In this document: piece by piece, positions 32,621-40,677 of the stretch
Numbering within the stretch: position 1 is the first letter of the stretch
How the letters are laid out: every line of letters begins with the position of its first letter
Assembly: GCF_017573465.1 (NCBI RefSeq)
Contig: NZ_JAGEPF010000025.1
Location: 62,001 to 126,000, forward strand
Origin: Actinomadura violacea
Lineage (GTDB): Bacteria; Actinomycetota; Actinomycetes; Streptosporangiales; Streptosporangiaceae
Length of the DNA stretch: 64,000 bases
Direction: 5' to 3'
The notes under the pieces: model-generated
What the model saw: the letters and a program-made list of their open reading frames with translations, nothing else
Told to the model about the DNA's origin: nothing
Database searches by the model: none
Program-made: the position numbers and the translations under genes

Positions 32621-32986
32621 GTGTCCGTCGTGAAGATCAATGTCCTCACCGTGAACCCGGAGATGCGCGAGGAGATCGAGAAGCGCTTCGCCGGGCGGGC
32701 GGGGCTGGTGGAGTCCGCGGAGGGCTTCGAGGGCTTCGAGCTGCTGCGTCCCGTCGAGGGCCAGGACAGGTACCTGGTCTACACCAAGTGGCGCAGCGAG
32801 GAGGACTTCCAGCGCTGGACGCAGAGCCAGTCCTTCCAGCGCGGGCACGCCGAGGCCGCCAAGGACCGCGAGGCCGGCCACGGCCATGGCCACGGGCACG
32901 GGCACGGGCACGGCGGTCCCGCCGCGGCCGGCTCGGAGCTGTGGGGCTTCGAGGTCGTCCAGAGCGCCGGCCCCAAGCAGGGCTGA
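32621..32986 (+). CDS. MhuD/IsdG-like heme-degrading monooxygenase with His-rich tail
   Basis: A 121-residue ferredoxin-fold (ABM-type) monooxygenase starting at GTG 32621. The three residues that define IsdG/MhuD heme oxygenases are in place: Asn in KINVLTV, Trp in VYTKWRSEEDF, His in FQRGHAEAA. After the catalytic region lies an inserted HGHGHGHGHGHG tract (residues ~87-98) and a short conserved beta strand (ELWGFEVVQS). These enzymes open heme oxidatively to free iron. The His-Gly tract could hold metal released from heme. A bidirectional hairpin follows. Confidence 0.85.
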   Translation: MSVVKINVLTVNPEMREEIEKRFAGRAGLVESAEGFEGFELLRPVEGQDRYLVYTKWRSEEDFQRWTQSQSFQRGHAEAAKDREAGHGHGHGHGHGHGGPAAAGSELWGFEVVQSAGPKQG

Positions 32987-32994
32987 CCGGACGC

Positions 32995-33030
32995 GACGAG
33001 CGCGGGTCCCAGCCGGGGCCCGCGCTCGTC
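32995..33030. terminator. Bidirectional hairpin between convergent genes
   Basis: Perfect 12-bp inverted repeat (32995-33006 with 33019-33030) in the 50-base gap between the heme monooxygenase and the acetyltransferase. Confidence 0.8.
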
Positions 33031-33036
33031 ACGTGC

Positions 33037-33318
33037 TCACCCCTTCACCAGGTCCTGGTAGTCGGAGTGCTTGTCGATCCACTTCTTGATGAACGGGCAG
33101 AGCGGCACGACCGGGTCGCCCTTGGCGCGGACGTCGTCCAGCGCGCCCCGCGCGAGGGCGCTGCCGATGCCCTTGCCCTCGAAGGCGGGGTCGACCTCGG
33201 TGTGGGTGAACACGACCGCGCCGTCGCGCCGCTCGTACTCGGCGAACCCGGCGAGGCCGCCGTCCACCCGGATCTCGTAGCGGCCTTCCCCGGCGTTGTC
33301 GGTGATCTCGGTGCTCAT
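33037..33318 (-). CDS. Small GNAT-like N-acetyltransferase (YjdJ type)
   Basis: A 93-residue single-domain protein of the short GNAT group (COG2388). GVVFTHTEV-like strand (AVVFTHTEVDPAFEGKGIGS) contains the acetyl-CoA loop GKGIGSALA, and VVPLCPFIKKWIDKHSDYQD is the typical C-terminal signature. Substrate unknown. Confidence 0.9.
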   Translation of the reverse strand: MSTEITDNAGEGRYEIRVDGGLAGFAEYERRDGAVVFTHTEVDPAFEGKGIGSALARGALDDVRAKGDPVVPLCPFIKKWIDKHSDYQDLVKG

Positions 33319-33346
33319 TCCCCGATCATGCCCGACAGGAGAGGGA

Positions 33347-34924
33347 TTAGCCCGCCTCGTACCCGGCGTGCAGCAGGCAGTAGGTGACGGCCTCCTCCAG
33401 CGCCTGCCAGGACGCGGCGATGACGTTGTCCTCGACGCCGACCGTGCCCCACTCGCGCTCGCCGTCGGCCGACTCGATCAGCACCCGGGTGCGGGCGTCG
33501 GTGCCGTGCGCGCCCTCCAGGATGCGGACCTTGTAGTCGACGAGCTCCAGCCGCGCCAGCTCGGGGTAGAGCCGGCCGAGCGCGATGCGCAGCGCGTTGT
33601 CCAGCGCGTTGACGGGGCCGTTGCCCTCGCCCGTCGCGATGATCCGCTCCCCCTTGGCGTGCAGCTTGACGGTCGCCTCGCTGACCATGGACCCGTCCGG
33701 GCGGCGCTCCACGATCGACCGCCACGACTCGACCTCGAAGTGCCGCTGGCGGACGCCGGTCAGCTCCTCGCGCAGCAGCAGCTCGAACGAGGCGTCCGCG
33801 GCCTCGAAGGTGTAGCCGGTCGACTCCAGCTCCTTGACCTTGTCCACGACGGCCTTGGCCTTGTCGCCGGACAGGTCGTAGCCGAGCTCGCGGCCCTTCA
33901 GCTCGACGGACGCGCGGCCCGCCATGCTCGACACCAGCATCCGCATGTCGTTGCCGACGGCGGACGGGTCGATGTGCTGGTAGAGGTCCGGGTCGACCTT
34001 GACGGCGGAGGCGTGCAGCCCCGCCTTGTGCGCGAACGCCGACAGGCCGACGTAGGGCTGCTGCGAGCCGGGCGCGACGTTGGTGACCTCGGAGACCGCG
34101 TGCGCGATCCGGGTCATCTCCCCCAGCTGCGCGTCCGACACCAGGTCCATACCCCGCTTGAGCTGCAGGTTCCCGATGACGGTGAACAGGTTGGCGTTGC
34201 CGCTGCGCTCGCCGTAGCCGTTCGCGCAGCCCTGGACGTGGGTCGCGCCGGCCTTCACCGCGGCGAGCGAGTTGGCGACCGCGCAGCCGGAGTCGTCGTG
34301 GCAGTGGATGCCGACGCGGACGCCGAGCCCGACGACCTCGTTGACGACGTCGGCCAGCTCGTCGGGCAGCATGCCGCCGTTGGTGTCGCAGAGCGCGACG
34401 ACGTCGGCGCCCGCCTCGGCGGCGGTCCGGACGGCCTCCAGCGCGTAGGCGCGGTTGGCCTTGTAGCCGTCGAAGAAGTGCTCGGCGTCCAGGAAGACTC
34501 GCTGGCCCTCCGCACGCAGGTGGGAGACCGTGTCGCGGATCATCGCGAGGTTCTCCTCCAGGGTGGTGCGGAGGGCCAGTTCGACGTGCCTGTCGTGACT
34601 CTTGGCGACCAGGGTCACGACGGACGCGCCGGATTCGCGCAGTGCGGCGACCTGGGGGTCGTCGGCCGCCTTCACACCGGCCCGGCGGGTCGCGCCGAAC
34701 GCGGTGAGCCGCGCGTGCCTCAGGTCCAGCTCGGTTCGAGCCCGCCTGAAGAACTCGGTGTCCTTGGGGTTGGCGCCGGGCCAGCCGCCCTCGATGAAGC
34801 CGACGCCCAGGTCGTCGAGGTGCCGGGCGACGACGAGCTTGTCGGCCACGGAGAGGTTCAGCCCCTCCTGCTGCGAGCCGTCGCGGAGCGTGGTGTCGTA
34901 GACGTGGAAGTCGTCGCCGTGCAT
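33347..34924 (-). CDS. cimA: Citramalate synthase / 2-isopropylmalate synthase-like (CimA)
   Basis: A 525-residue enzyme of the DRE-TIM aldol-type synthase family. The TIM barrel has YDTTLRDGSQQEGLNLSVAD (metal/acceptor site) and the zinc ligands in HCHDDSGCAVANSLAA; a LeuA-type allosteric dimer domain fills the C-terminal ~110 residues. It lacks LeuA-specific features and matches the CimA/homocitrate branch used in actinobacteria to make citramalate from pyruvate and acetyl-CoA for isoleucine. It is preceded by an attenuator leader ORF and a hairpin with T6, so it is probably controlled by branched-chain aminoacyl-tRNA levels. Confidence 0.92.
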   Translation of the reverse strand: MHGDDFHVYDTTLRDGSQQEGLNLSVADKLVVARHLDDLGVGFIEGGWPGANPKDTEFFRRARTELDLRHARLTAFGATRRAGVKAADDPQVAALRESGASVVTLVAKSHDRHVELALRTTLEENLAMIRDTVSHLRAEGQRVFLDAEHFFDGYKANRAYALEAVRTAAEAGADVVALCDTNGGMLPDELADVVNEVVGLGVRVGIHCHDDSGCAVANSLAAVKAGATHVQGCANGYGERSGNANLFTVIGNLQLKRGMDLVSDAQLGEMTRIAHAVSEVTNVAPGSQQPYVGLSAFAHKAGLHASAVKVDPDLYQHIDPSAVGNDMRMLVSSMAGRASVELKGRELGYDLSGDKAKAVVDKVKELESTGYTFEAADASFELLLREELTGVRQRHFEVESWRSIVERRPDGSMVSEATVKLHAKGERIIATGEGNGPVNALDNALRIALGRLYPELARLELVDYKVRILEGAHGTDARTRVLIESADGEREWGTVGVEDNVIAASWQALEEAVTYCLLHAGYEAG

Positions 34925-34966
34925 GGTGTGGGTCCCCCCAGGGATGGGCGATCAGCGCCAGGGCAC

Positions 34967-34996
34967 AAAAAAGACCCCTCACGGACGTGAGAGGTC
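34967..34996 (-). terminator. cimA leader terminator (attenuator)
   Basis: On the minus strand an 11-bp stem with one wobble pair (34996-34986 with 34983-34973) is followed by T6 (34972-34967), 43 bases before the cimA start. It can end transcription before cimA. Confidence 0.88.
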
Positions 34997-34997
34997 T

Positions 34998-35032
34998 GCG
35001 CGCCGGCGGTGTCCCGTTAGTTGCCGGCGCGC
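34998..35032 (-). promoter_or_regulatory. Perfect inverted repeat in cimA leader
   Basis: GCGCGCCGGC (34998-35007) and its exact complement (35023-35032) flank the leader ORF stop. The upstream arm overlaps the last sense codons, as in ribosome-controlled attenuators; ribosome position would decide whether it forms. Confidence 0.75.
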
Positions 35033-35061
35033 CAGCCGATAATGACGAGGCTGAGGCGCAT
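35017..35061 (-). CDS. cimA leader peptide
   Basis: A 14-codon ORF, MRLSLVIIGWRAGN, with Leu-Ser-Leu-Val-Ile-Ile in its centre. It lies between the cimA promoter region and the terminator hairpin. Ribosome stalling at the Val-Ile-Ile codons when charged tRNA is scarce would favour read-through. Its architecture parallels the ilvB leader at 55481-55531. Confidence 0.8.
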   Translation of the reverse strand: MRLSLVIIGWRAGN

Positions 35062-35105
35062 GATGCGGCCCAGTCTGCCACACCGCCCCTCGTGCATGGG
35101 ACACC

Positions 35106-35124
35106 CGTCTCGGATGCTGAGACG
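35106..35124. promoter_or_regulatory. Putative branched-chain regulon operator at cimA
   Basis: CGTCTCGGATGCTGAGACG has 6-bp perfect arms, centred ~54 bases upstream of the leader start. Its TCTC-N7-GAGA core is shared with sites at 42605-42619 and 55583-55597. Confidence 0.6.
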
Positions 35125-35634
35125 TCAGCCCTGGAAGTTCGCATCCTTCGGGACGAGCGTCCCGTCCGCGGCGAACGCGAAGTCGACGTTGATGATGTGG
35201 TTCAGGAAGATCATGTCGTCGCCGTACCAGAGGCGGCCCTCCCCCTCCACCGCGTTCCAGCTCATCGAGGTCAGCGTGATGCGGCGCTCGATGTCGGCCG
35301 GCTCGTTCACCACCTCCTCCGGGCCGCACGCCCCCTCGGCCGCGGCGTCGTGCGTCCAGTCGTACGCCGCGTCGAGCAGCCGCTCGGCCGCGAACCGCCG
35401 CAGCGGCGGCTCGGCCTCCGCGATCCGCCGCGTGATCGCGGCGAGCTCGGCGACCCGCTCGCGGACGGTCTCCTCCGGCACGTCCGCCGGCAGGTCCGCG
35501 AGGCCGTCGTCCTCGAAGTCGACGTCCCCGGCGGAGAACCGCCAGGACCACCGCCCTCCGGAGTGCTCGCCGCGGACGGCGCCGAGCGTCCCGTCTTCCA
35601 GCTCGATCGTGCGCGCGGTCGCTGAATCGCCCAC
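35125..35634 (-). CDS. DUF2262-like protein
   Basis: A 169-residue acidic protein begun at GTG 35634 (GGGAGG upstream). The C-terminal segment (LWYGDDMIFLNHIINVDFAF) resembles the conserved W..d....g..i.v.ad...ak..laG block of DUF2262 proteins; the middle is helical and rich in Glu/Arg. Function unknown. Its stop abuts the cimA operator site. I am only moderately sure of the family. Confidence 0.6.
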   Translation of the reverse strand: MGDSATARTIELEDGTLGAVRGEHSGGRWSWRFSAGDVDFEDDGLADLPADVPEETVRERVAELAAITRRIAEAEPPLRRFAAERLLDAAYDWTHDAAAEGACGPEEVVNEPADIERRITLTSMSWNAVEGEGRLWYGDDMIFLNHIINVDFAFAADGTLVPKDANFQG

Positions 35635-35858
35635 CGTCCTCCCTTCGGCTCGTTCCGGACGGCAGGTCAGCCTAGGACGCGCCGGTATACATCCGGTACA
35701 CATCGCGAAGTCATCCGTCATTTCAGGCGATAACGCTTTATAGAAGTGCGGGAAATGATCTCCCAAGGTTAAGTAAGGTTTTCATCGCGTAAACGCGCTT
35801 GCGCAATGCTCGGCAAATGACCGAGGATCGCGCTGTCCGCCGGTAGAAGGGGATTGCG

Positions 35859-36098
35859 ATGAGCGGTGATCCGGTTCGCGGAACGGTCGCGTCCTGGGAC
35901 GACGAGACCGGCTGGGGGGTGCTCGTCTCGCCGGACGTCCCGGGCGAGGTCTGGGCGCACTTCTCCGCCGTCCGCACCGCCCCCGGCGGCTTCGCCTCCC
36001 TGGATCCCGGTGAGAGCGTGCTGTTCACCTGGGAGGAAGCCGAGCAGGACGGCTACGCCTACCGCGCGCTGGACGTGCGGCGGGCCGGCCGGAGCTGA
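35859..36098 (+). CDS. Cold-shock-domain-like protein
   Basis: A 79-residue single OB-fold protein preceded by AGAAGGGG. RGTVASWDDETGWGVLVSPD and VWAHFSAV correspond to the RNP1 and RNP2 strands of cold-shock proteins (G.VKWF...KGFGFI, VFVHFSAI), but RNP1 aromatic residues are partly replaced (WGV for FGF), so nucleic-acid binding may be weaker. The 224-base upstream gap has small GC palindromes (CGCG-TAAA-CGCG near 35786-35797) and no gene. Confidence 0.83.
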   Translation: MSGDPVRGTVASWDDETGWGVLVSPDVPGEVWAHFSAVRTAPGGFASLDPGESVLFTWEEAEQDGYAYRALDVRRAGRS

Positions 36099-36175
36099 GC
36101 ACCCCGGCGGCGGACCCGGCACGGCCGCCCGCCGGTCCCGGCGGACGGCGACCATTTCCGAAGGGAATGCCTGTC

Positions 36176-36739
36176 ATGCGCATGCACACATTCGGCCGGA
36201 CGGCCGTGATCTCCGGAACGGCTCTGGCAATGGCGCTCGGCGCCGCCGGCGCCGCGTCCGCGGCGAGCCGTCCGGGGCACCACGCCCCCGTCGCGGCGGC
36301 CCATTACTTCGTCTTCACCAAACGGCATCAGGGCTTCGCGCACCGGGACCGGATCGGCGCGTTCCACGCGCAGGTGAGGCTGACCGGGCGGCACTCGCGG
36401 CAGTACCCGATGCCGTGGTCGTTCCAGATCACCAGCGGCAAGCTCCGGGCGATCGCGCGGGGCCGGGCGGTCTGCACCGCGACCCGGCTGAACGGCCGCT
36501 ACCACGACCGGCACGTGATCCCGGTGGGCTACGTCTGGCACTCCACGGTCAAGCCGCACCGCGTCCGCAAGGTCTACACGCTCTCGGGCACCTGCACCTT
36601 CCCGGTTCAGGTCGGCGGGAGGCCCGGCCGGGCCTTCGTCGGGTTCGCGTTCCACTACGCGATCAACCCGGACGCGCGGGGCGTGAGCCCGAAGACGGCC
36701 GGTTCCGCGGTCACCACCTCGGTGCGCTTCGGGCACTGA
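36176..36739 (+). CDS. Secreted protein of unknown function
   Basis: About 187 residues from ATG 36176 (AAGGG ten bases upstream; an in-frame ATG at 36167 is too close to it). Signal peptide TAVISGTALAMALGAAGAA with cleavage after ASA. The mature protein is basic, rich in His and Arg, with two Cys (VCTATRL, GTCTFPV) and beta-rich segments such as WSFQITSGKLRAIARGRAVC. No family recognised; likely a small extracellular domain. Confidence 0.72.
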   Translation: MRMHTFGRTAVISGTALAMALGAAGAASAASRPGHHAPVAAAHYFVFTKRHQGFAHRDRIGAFHAQVRLTGRHSRQYPMPWSFQITSGKLRAIARGRAVCTATRLNGRYHDRHVIPVGYVWHSTVKPHRVRKVYTLSGTCTFPVQVGGRPGRAFVGFAFHYAINPDARGVSPKTAGSAVTTSVRFGH

Positions 36740-36808
36740 CGCCGGGGCCCCCTTCCGGCCGCTGACGCGGCGGTCCCGCCTCGTCCGCCGAAACGGCCGG
36801 GCATGACG

Positions 36809-36852
36809 GCGCCCGATGGCGCGCACCCGGGGACGGGCGCGCCATCGGGCGC
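36809..36852. terminator. Bidirectional hairpin between secreted protein gene and ilvE
   Basis: Perfect 16-bp inverted repeat (36809-36824 with 36837-36852), loop 12 bases, in the gap between convergent genes. Confidence 0.85.
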
Positions 36853-36860
36853 TTCCACGA

Positions 36861-37964
36861 TCAGACGATCTTGTGGACCCAGCCGTAGGGGTCGGGACGG
36901 GTGCCGTACTGGATGCCGACGAGCTCCTGCCGCAGCTTCATGGAGATCTCGCCGGGCTCGCCGTCGCCGATCGTCCACTCGCGGTCGCGGCCCTTGACCC
37001 GGCCCACCGGGCTGATGATCGCGGCGGTGCCGCAGCCGAACACCTCGGTGATCTCGCCGGACGCGCAGCCGGCCTGCCAGTCGTCGATGCTGATCTTGCC
37101 CTCCTCGGCGGGGATGCCGAGGTCGGGGGCGAGCTTGAGCATCGAGTCGCGGGTGACGCCGGCGAGCAGGGTGCCGGTGAGCGCGGGGGTGAGCAGCCGG
37201 GCCTGCGAGCCGGACCCGTAGACGAACATCAGGTTCATCGAGCCGACCTCCTCGACCCAGCGGTGCTCCACCGCGTCGAGCCAGACGACCTGGTCGCAGC
37301 CCTGCTGGACGGCCTCGGCCTGGCCGGCGAAGGACGCGGCGTAGTTGCCGCCGAACTTGGCCTCGCCGGTGCCGCCGGGCGCCGCGCGGGTGTAGTCCTG
37401 CGACAGCCACACCGAGACGGGCTTGATCCCGCGCGGGTAGTACAGCCCGGACGGGGAGGCGATGATCATGAAGAGGAACTCGTGCGCCGGGCTGTTCACG
37501 CCGAGCGCGCGGGTGGTGGCGAACATGAACGGCCGCAGGTAGAGGCTGTGGCCCTCGGTGTCGGGGACCCACGCCTTGTCGGTGGCGACGAGCAGCTCGA
37601 CGGCGTCGACGAACAGCTGCTCGGGGATCTGCGGCATGGCCATCCGCTTGGCGGACCGGTTCATCCGCGCCGCGTTCATGTACGGCCTGAAGGTGACGAT
37701 CGAGCCGTCCGGCTGCTTGTAGGCCTTGAGGCCCTCGAACAGCTCCTGGGCGTAGTGGAACACCTGGCTGGCCGGGTCCATCGGGATGGGCCCGTACGGT
37801 TCGAGCTTCGCGTCGTGCCAGCCGCGGTCCGCCGAGTACCGGATGGTGATCATGTGGTCGGTGAAGTACCGGCCGAAGCCCGGATCGGCCAGGACGCGCT
37901 CGCGCTCGGCGGCCGCCGCGGGCCGCTCGGTCAGCGTGATCTCGAAGTCCAGGGTGTCGCTCAT
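36861..37964 (-). CDS. ilvE: Branched-chain amino acid aminotransferase
   Basis: A 367-residue class IV PLP aminotransferase performing the last step of Val, Leu and Ile synthesis. Motifs include ITIRYSADRGWHDAKLEPYG, FEGLKAYKQPDGSIVTFRPY, the PLP Lys in GGTGEAKFGGNYAAS, and VVWLDAVEHRWVEEVGSMNL. Length and start (ATG 37964) match actinobacterial homologues (MSDTLDFEIT). No leader ORF or operator of the kind seen at cimA/ilvB lies upstream, so it seems separately controlled. Confidence 0.96.
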   Translation of the reverse strand: MSDTLDFEITLTERPAAAAERERVLADPGFGRYFTDHMITIRYSADRGWHDAKLEPYGPIPMDPASQVFHYAQELFEGLKAYKQPDGSIVTFRPYMNAARMNRSAKRMAMPQIPEQLFVDAVELLVATDKAWVPDTEGHSLYLRPFMFATTRALGVNSPAHEFLFMIIASPSGLYYPRGIKPVSVWLSQDYTRAAPGGTGEAKFGGNYAASFAGQAEAVQQGCDQVVWLDAVEHRWVEEVGSMNLMFVYGSGSQARLLTPALTGTLLAGVTRDSMLKLAPDLGIPAEEGKISIDDWQAGCASGEITEVFGCGTAAIISPVGRVKGRDREWTIGDGEPGEISMKLRQELVGIQYGTRPDPYGWVHKIV

Positions 37965-38081
37965 CGCCGTTCGTCCTCTCCCGGTCGCCGCTGCGGCCCC
38001 GTTGCCGCTCGACGGCTCTTAATCCCTATTGTCGTACTTCGTTCCTCGACTCCACTCCTCGCACGCGGCGCATACGGAAAA

Positions 38082-38107
38082 CCGGGCGCGCCGCGAGGCG
38101 CGCCCGG
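38082..38107 (-). terminator. Terminator after leuB
   Basis: Perfect 11-bp stem (38082-38092 with 38097-38107) closed by a four-base loop, 34 bases beyond the leuB stop. Confidence 0.8.
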
Positions 38108-38140
38108 AGTGTTCCTGCTCGTGGCCGGAGAGGCGCGCCC

Positions 38141-39196
38141 TCAGCCCGATACTCGCTTGGCGATCGCGTCGCCGACCTGCGAGGTCGAGCGCGCCCCGAG
38201 GGCGCCGCGCTCGGCCAGGTCGTCGGAGACGGCCTGCTCGACGCGGCGGGCGGCCTCGGCCGCGCCGACGTGGTCGAGCAGCATCGCGACCGACAGGATC
38301 GTGGCGGTCGGGTCGGCCTTGCCCTGCCCGGCGATGTCGGGGGCGCTGCCGTGCACCGGCTCGAACATCGACGGCGCCGTCCGGTCCGGGTTGACGTTCC
38401 CGGACGCGGCGAGCCCGATGCCGCCGGCGATCGCCGCGCCGATGTCGGTGATGATGTCGCCGAACAGGTTGTCGGTGACGACGACGTCGAACCGCTGCGG
38501 CTGGCCGACGAAGAACATGGTGGCCGCGTCGACATGGCAGTAGTCGGTGCTGACCTGCGGGTACTCCGCACCGACCCGCTTGAGGGTGCGCTGGTAGAGA
38601 TCACCGGCGAAGGTGAGGACGTTGTCCTTGTGGACCAGCGTGAGCTTCTTGCGGGGCCGCGACGCCGCGACCTCGAAGGCGTACCGGACGACCCGCTCGA
38701 CACCGAAGGCGGTGTTGACGCTCTCCTGGGTGGCGACCTCGTGCTCGGTGCCCTTGCGCAGGACGCCGCCGACGCCGGTGTAGGGGCCCTCGGTGCCCTC
38801 GCGGACGACGACCATGTCGATGTCCTCGGGCGTGACGTCGGCGAGCGGGGTCTTCACACCCGGGAAGAGCTTGACCGGGCGCAGGTTGACGTAGTGGTCG
38901 AGCTCGAACCGGGTCCGCAGCAGCAGGCCGCGCTCCAGCGTCCCGCTCGGCACGCTCGGGTCGCCGACGGCGCCCAGCAGGATGACGTCCTGGCCGCGCA
39001 GCTCCTCCAGCACCGAGTCGGGCAGGGTCTCCCCGGTCCGGTGCCAGCGGGCGGCGCCCAGGTCGTAGGAGGTCTGCTCGAACGCGAGGTCACCGGACGG
39101 GGCGACGGCCTCGAGGACCTTCAGCCCCTCGGCGACCACCTCGGGGCCGATCCCGTCACCGGGGATGACGGCCAGACGAATGCTGCGGGAAGCCAT
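38141..39196 (-). CDS. leuB: 3-isopropylmalate dehydrogenase
   Basis: A 351-residue NAD-dependent beta-decarboxylating dehydrogenase of leucine synthesis. LAVIPGDGIGPEVVAEGLKV, LLRTRFELDHYVNLRPVKLF, VVREGTEGPYTGVGG, and the NAD loop HGSAPDIAGQGKADPTATIL are intact. ATG 39196 is chosen because MASRSIRLAVIPGDG matches the family start; 27 bases of open frame lie upstream with no ribosome site. Two GTGAGACG direct repeats lie 20-47 bases before the start. Confidence 0.95.
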   Translation of the reverse strand: MASRSIRLAVIPGDGIGPEVVAEGLKVLEAVAPSGDLAFEQTSYDLGAARWHRTGETLPDSVLEELRGQDVILLGAVGDPSVPSGTLERGLLLRTRFELDHYVNLRPVKLFPGVKTPLADVTPEDIDMVVVREGTEGPYTGVGGVLRKGTEHEVATQESVNTAFGVERVVRYAFEVAASRPRKKLTLVHKDNVLTFAGDLYQRTLKRVGAEYPQVSTDYCHVDAATMFFVGQPQRFDVVVTDNLFGDIITDIGAAIAGGIGLAASGNVNPDRTAPSMFEPVHGSAPDIAGQGKADPTATILSVAMLLDHVGAAEAARRVEQAVSDDLAERGALGARSTSQVGDAIAKRVSG

Positions 39197-39215
39197 GCGC
39201 GTACTGTACTGCAAA

Positions 39216-39243
39216 CGTCTCACTGCTTGGGCTTTCGTCTCAC
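39216..39243 (-). promoter_or_regulatory. Direct repeats upstream of leuB
   Basis: GTGAGACG occurs twice on the minus strand (39223-39216 and 39243-39236), 20 bp apart. TGAGACG is the half-site of the palindromes found at cimA and near 42.6 kb. Spacing differs from those sites, so this is a weaker candidate. Confidence 0.4.
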
Positions 39244-39921
39244 ATCCCGGTATCGGTGTCTCGGTCCGGGACGTCCCGGACCGTCCCCCGCGGCCCCCGC
39301 GGCCCGCCGCCGAGGCCGAACCCGGCCCGCCGGGCCCGGACGATCACCGCGGACCGGTCCGCCACCCGCAGCTCGGTGAAGATCGCCGAGATGTGGTCGG
39401 CCACCGTCTTCGGCGCGATCGCCAGCGCCCGCGCGATCTGCGCGTTCGCCCGGCCCGCCGCGATCAGGTCCAGCACCTGCCGCTCCCGCGCGGTCAGCTC
39501 CGGGAACGGCTCGGCCGCCGGCGGCGGCGCCGCGAAGTACCCGAGCAGCGCGCGCAGCCCGCCGCGCACCACCGGATGGTCGTCGGCGACCTCGACCCGC
39601 AGCCGCCCGTCCGCGCGGATCCGCACCTCCACCCGGGCGCCGCCCGAGTGCCGGACGGCGTTCGCCATCCCCTCCACCGCGATCCGGTACGCGGCGGCCT
39701 CCACGGCGGCGGGCAGCGGCGGCGCCACGTCCACCGTGACGGCCACGCCCCGCACGGCCAGCTGCCCGGCGCGCTGCCGGACGGCCCCGGCCAGGCCGAG
39801 GTCGTCCAGCGCGGGCGGGCGCAGGTCGTAGACCAGGCGGCGGATGTCGTCGACGGCCGGGGCTGTCTCCTCGCGCAACTCGGCGACCAGCCGGGCCGCC
39901 TGGTCCGGGTCCGCCGGTCCC
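39240..39921 (-). pseudogene. Two-component system relic: histidine kinase part fused to response regulator part
   Basis: One open frame of ~225 meaningful codons joins two proteins. The first part is the end of a NarX/DesK-type kinase (LREETAPAVDDIRRLVYDLR, PPALDDLGLAGAVR, ATPase segment VEGMANAVRHSGGARVEVRI). At VEVADD it switches to the start of a NarL-type receiver (DDHPVVRGGLRALL), of which almost all is missing, followed by an intact LuxR HTH (LTARERQVLDLIAAGRANAQ, IARALAIAPKTVADHIS). The kinase phospho-His helix is missing at the 5' end. Both genes probably shared an ADD-coding microhomology at which an internal deletion occurred. Functional expression is doubtful. Confidence 0.8.
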
Positions 39922-40099
39922 CGCGATCGTCGCCGCCACCGCCCTCGGCGCCGCCTCGCTGGCGGCCGTGGCGCTCGCCTGGCGCGGCGGCCGCGGCCGG
40001 CTGTGGGCGGTGGCCGCGCTGCGCTCGGTCTCCGCGGTGATGCTCGCGCTGATCGCGCCCGACCTGCGCCGCGCCCCCGCCGCGAGCCCGGCGGCCTGA
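39917..40099 (+). pseudogene. 3' remnant of a membrane protein gene
   Basis: An open frame without start that ends at 40097-40099 reads like the last ~60 residues of a polytopic membrane protein: VPAIVAATALGAASLAAVAL, then RLWAVAALRSVSAVMLALIA and a polar tail. It abuts the truncated kinase on the opposite strand, so its 5' part was probably lost in the same rearrangement. Confidence 0.55.
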
Positions 40100-40216
40100 G
40101 CCGTGGCGTTCGCCGCCGTCGGCGCTCTGGGGGCGCGCCTGCGGCGGCGAACGTCACCTTTGTCACGCTTCGCGGGGTTGACTCGCCCGAAGGGAGAGGA
40201 GACGCTCTGTCCGACA

Positions 40217-40380
40217 AGTTCACATCGAGGCGACGGTGCGCAGGAACCCGGTGCGAGTCCGGGACGGTCCCGCCACTGTGACCAGGGAGTCTCCCCCCAC
40301 CGCACGACCACGGCCGGACGCACCGGCGGGAAGGTCGGCGGGGAGACGGCGATCTGGGAGTCAGGACACTGACCCGTCGT
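40217..40380 (+). promoter_or_regulatory. Cobalamin riboswitch
   Basis: The region upstream of cbtB has the cobalamin aptamer hallmarks: CAGGAACCCGGTGCGAGTCC, GGGACGGTCCCGCCACTGTG (B12-box area), GGGAGTC and the closing GAGTCAGGACACTGACC. It should repress the cobalt transporter genes when adenosylcobalamin is abundant. A small hairpin (CGGGG...CCCCG, ~40402-40419) next to the GAGGAG ribosome site could be the expression platform. Confidence 0.93.
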
Positions 40381-40424
40381 CCTCCCGCTACCGGGGCGAG
40401 TGCACCCCGTGAGGAGAACCCGAC

Positions 40425-40658
40425 ATGGCCGAGACCGCCGTACCGTCCGCCGCGTCCCCGCAGGCCGACCCGTCCGCAGCGCCGCTGCGCCTGCCGATCC
40501 GCGACATCGTCCCGTGGGCGGTGCTGGCCGTGGTGCTGGCCGCCGTCCTGATCTACTTCGTCGGCGCCGAGCAGGGCGCGACCTCGATCTTCGGCGGCAC
40601 CTGGGTGCACGAGTTCACCCACGACGGCCGGCACCTGCTCGGCTTCCCCTGCCACTAG
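40425..40658 (+). CDS. cbtB: Cobalt transporter subunit CbtB
   Basis: A 77-residue single-TM protein (IVPWAVLAVVLAAVLIYFVG) ending with the CbtB metal signature WVHEFTHDGRHLLGFPCH, whose His and Cys residues are thought to bind Co2+. GAGGAG lies upstream. It is directly downstream of a cobalamin riboswitch and 19 bases upstream of cbtA, as in many B12-regulated cobalt uptake loci. Confidence 0.95.
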   Translation: MAETAVPSAASPQADPSAAPLRLPIRDIVPWAVLAVVLAAVLIYFVGAEQGATSIFGGTWVHEFTHDGRHLLGFPCH

Positions 40659-40677
40659 GCCGGGGGTTCACGAGCCG

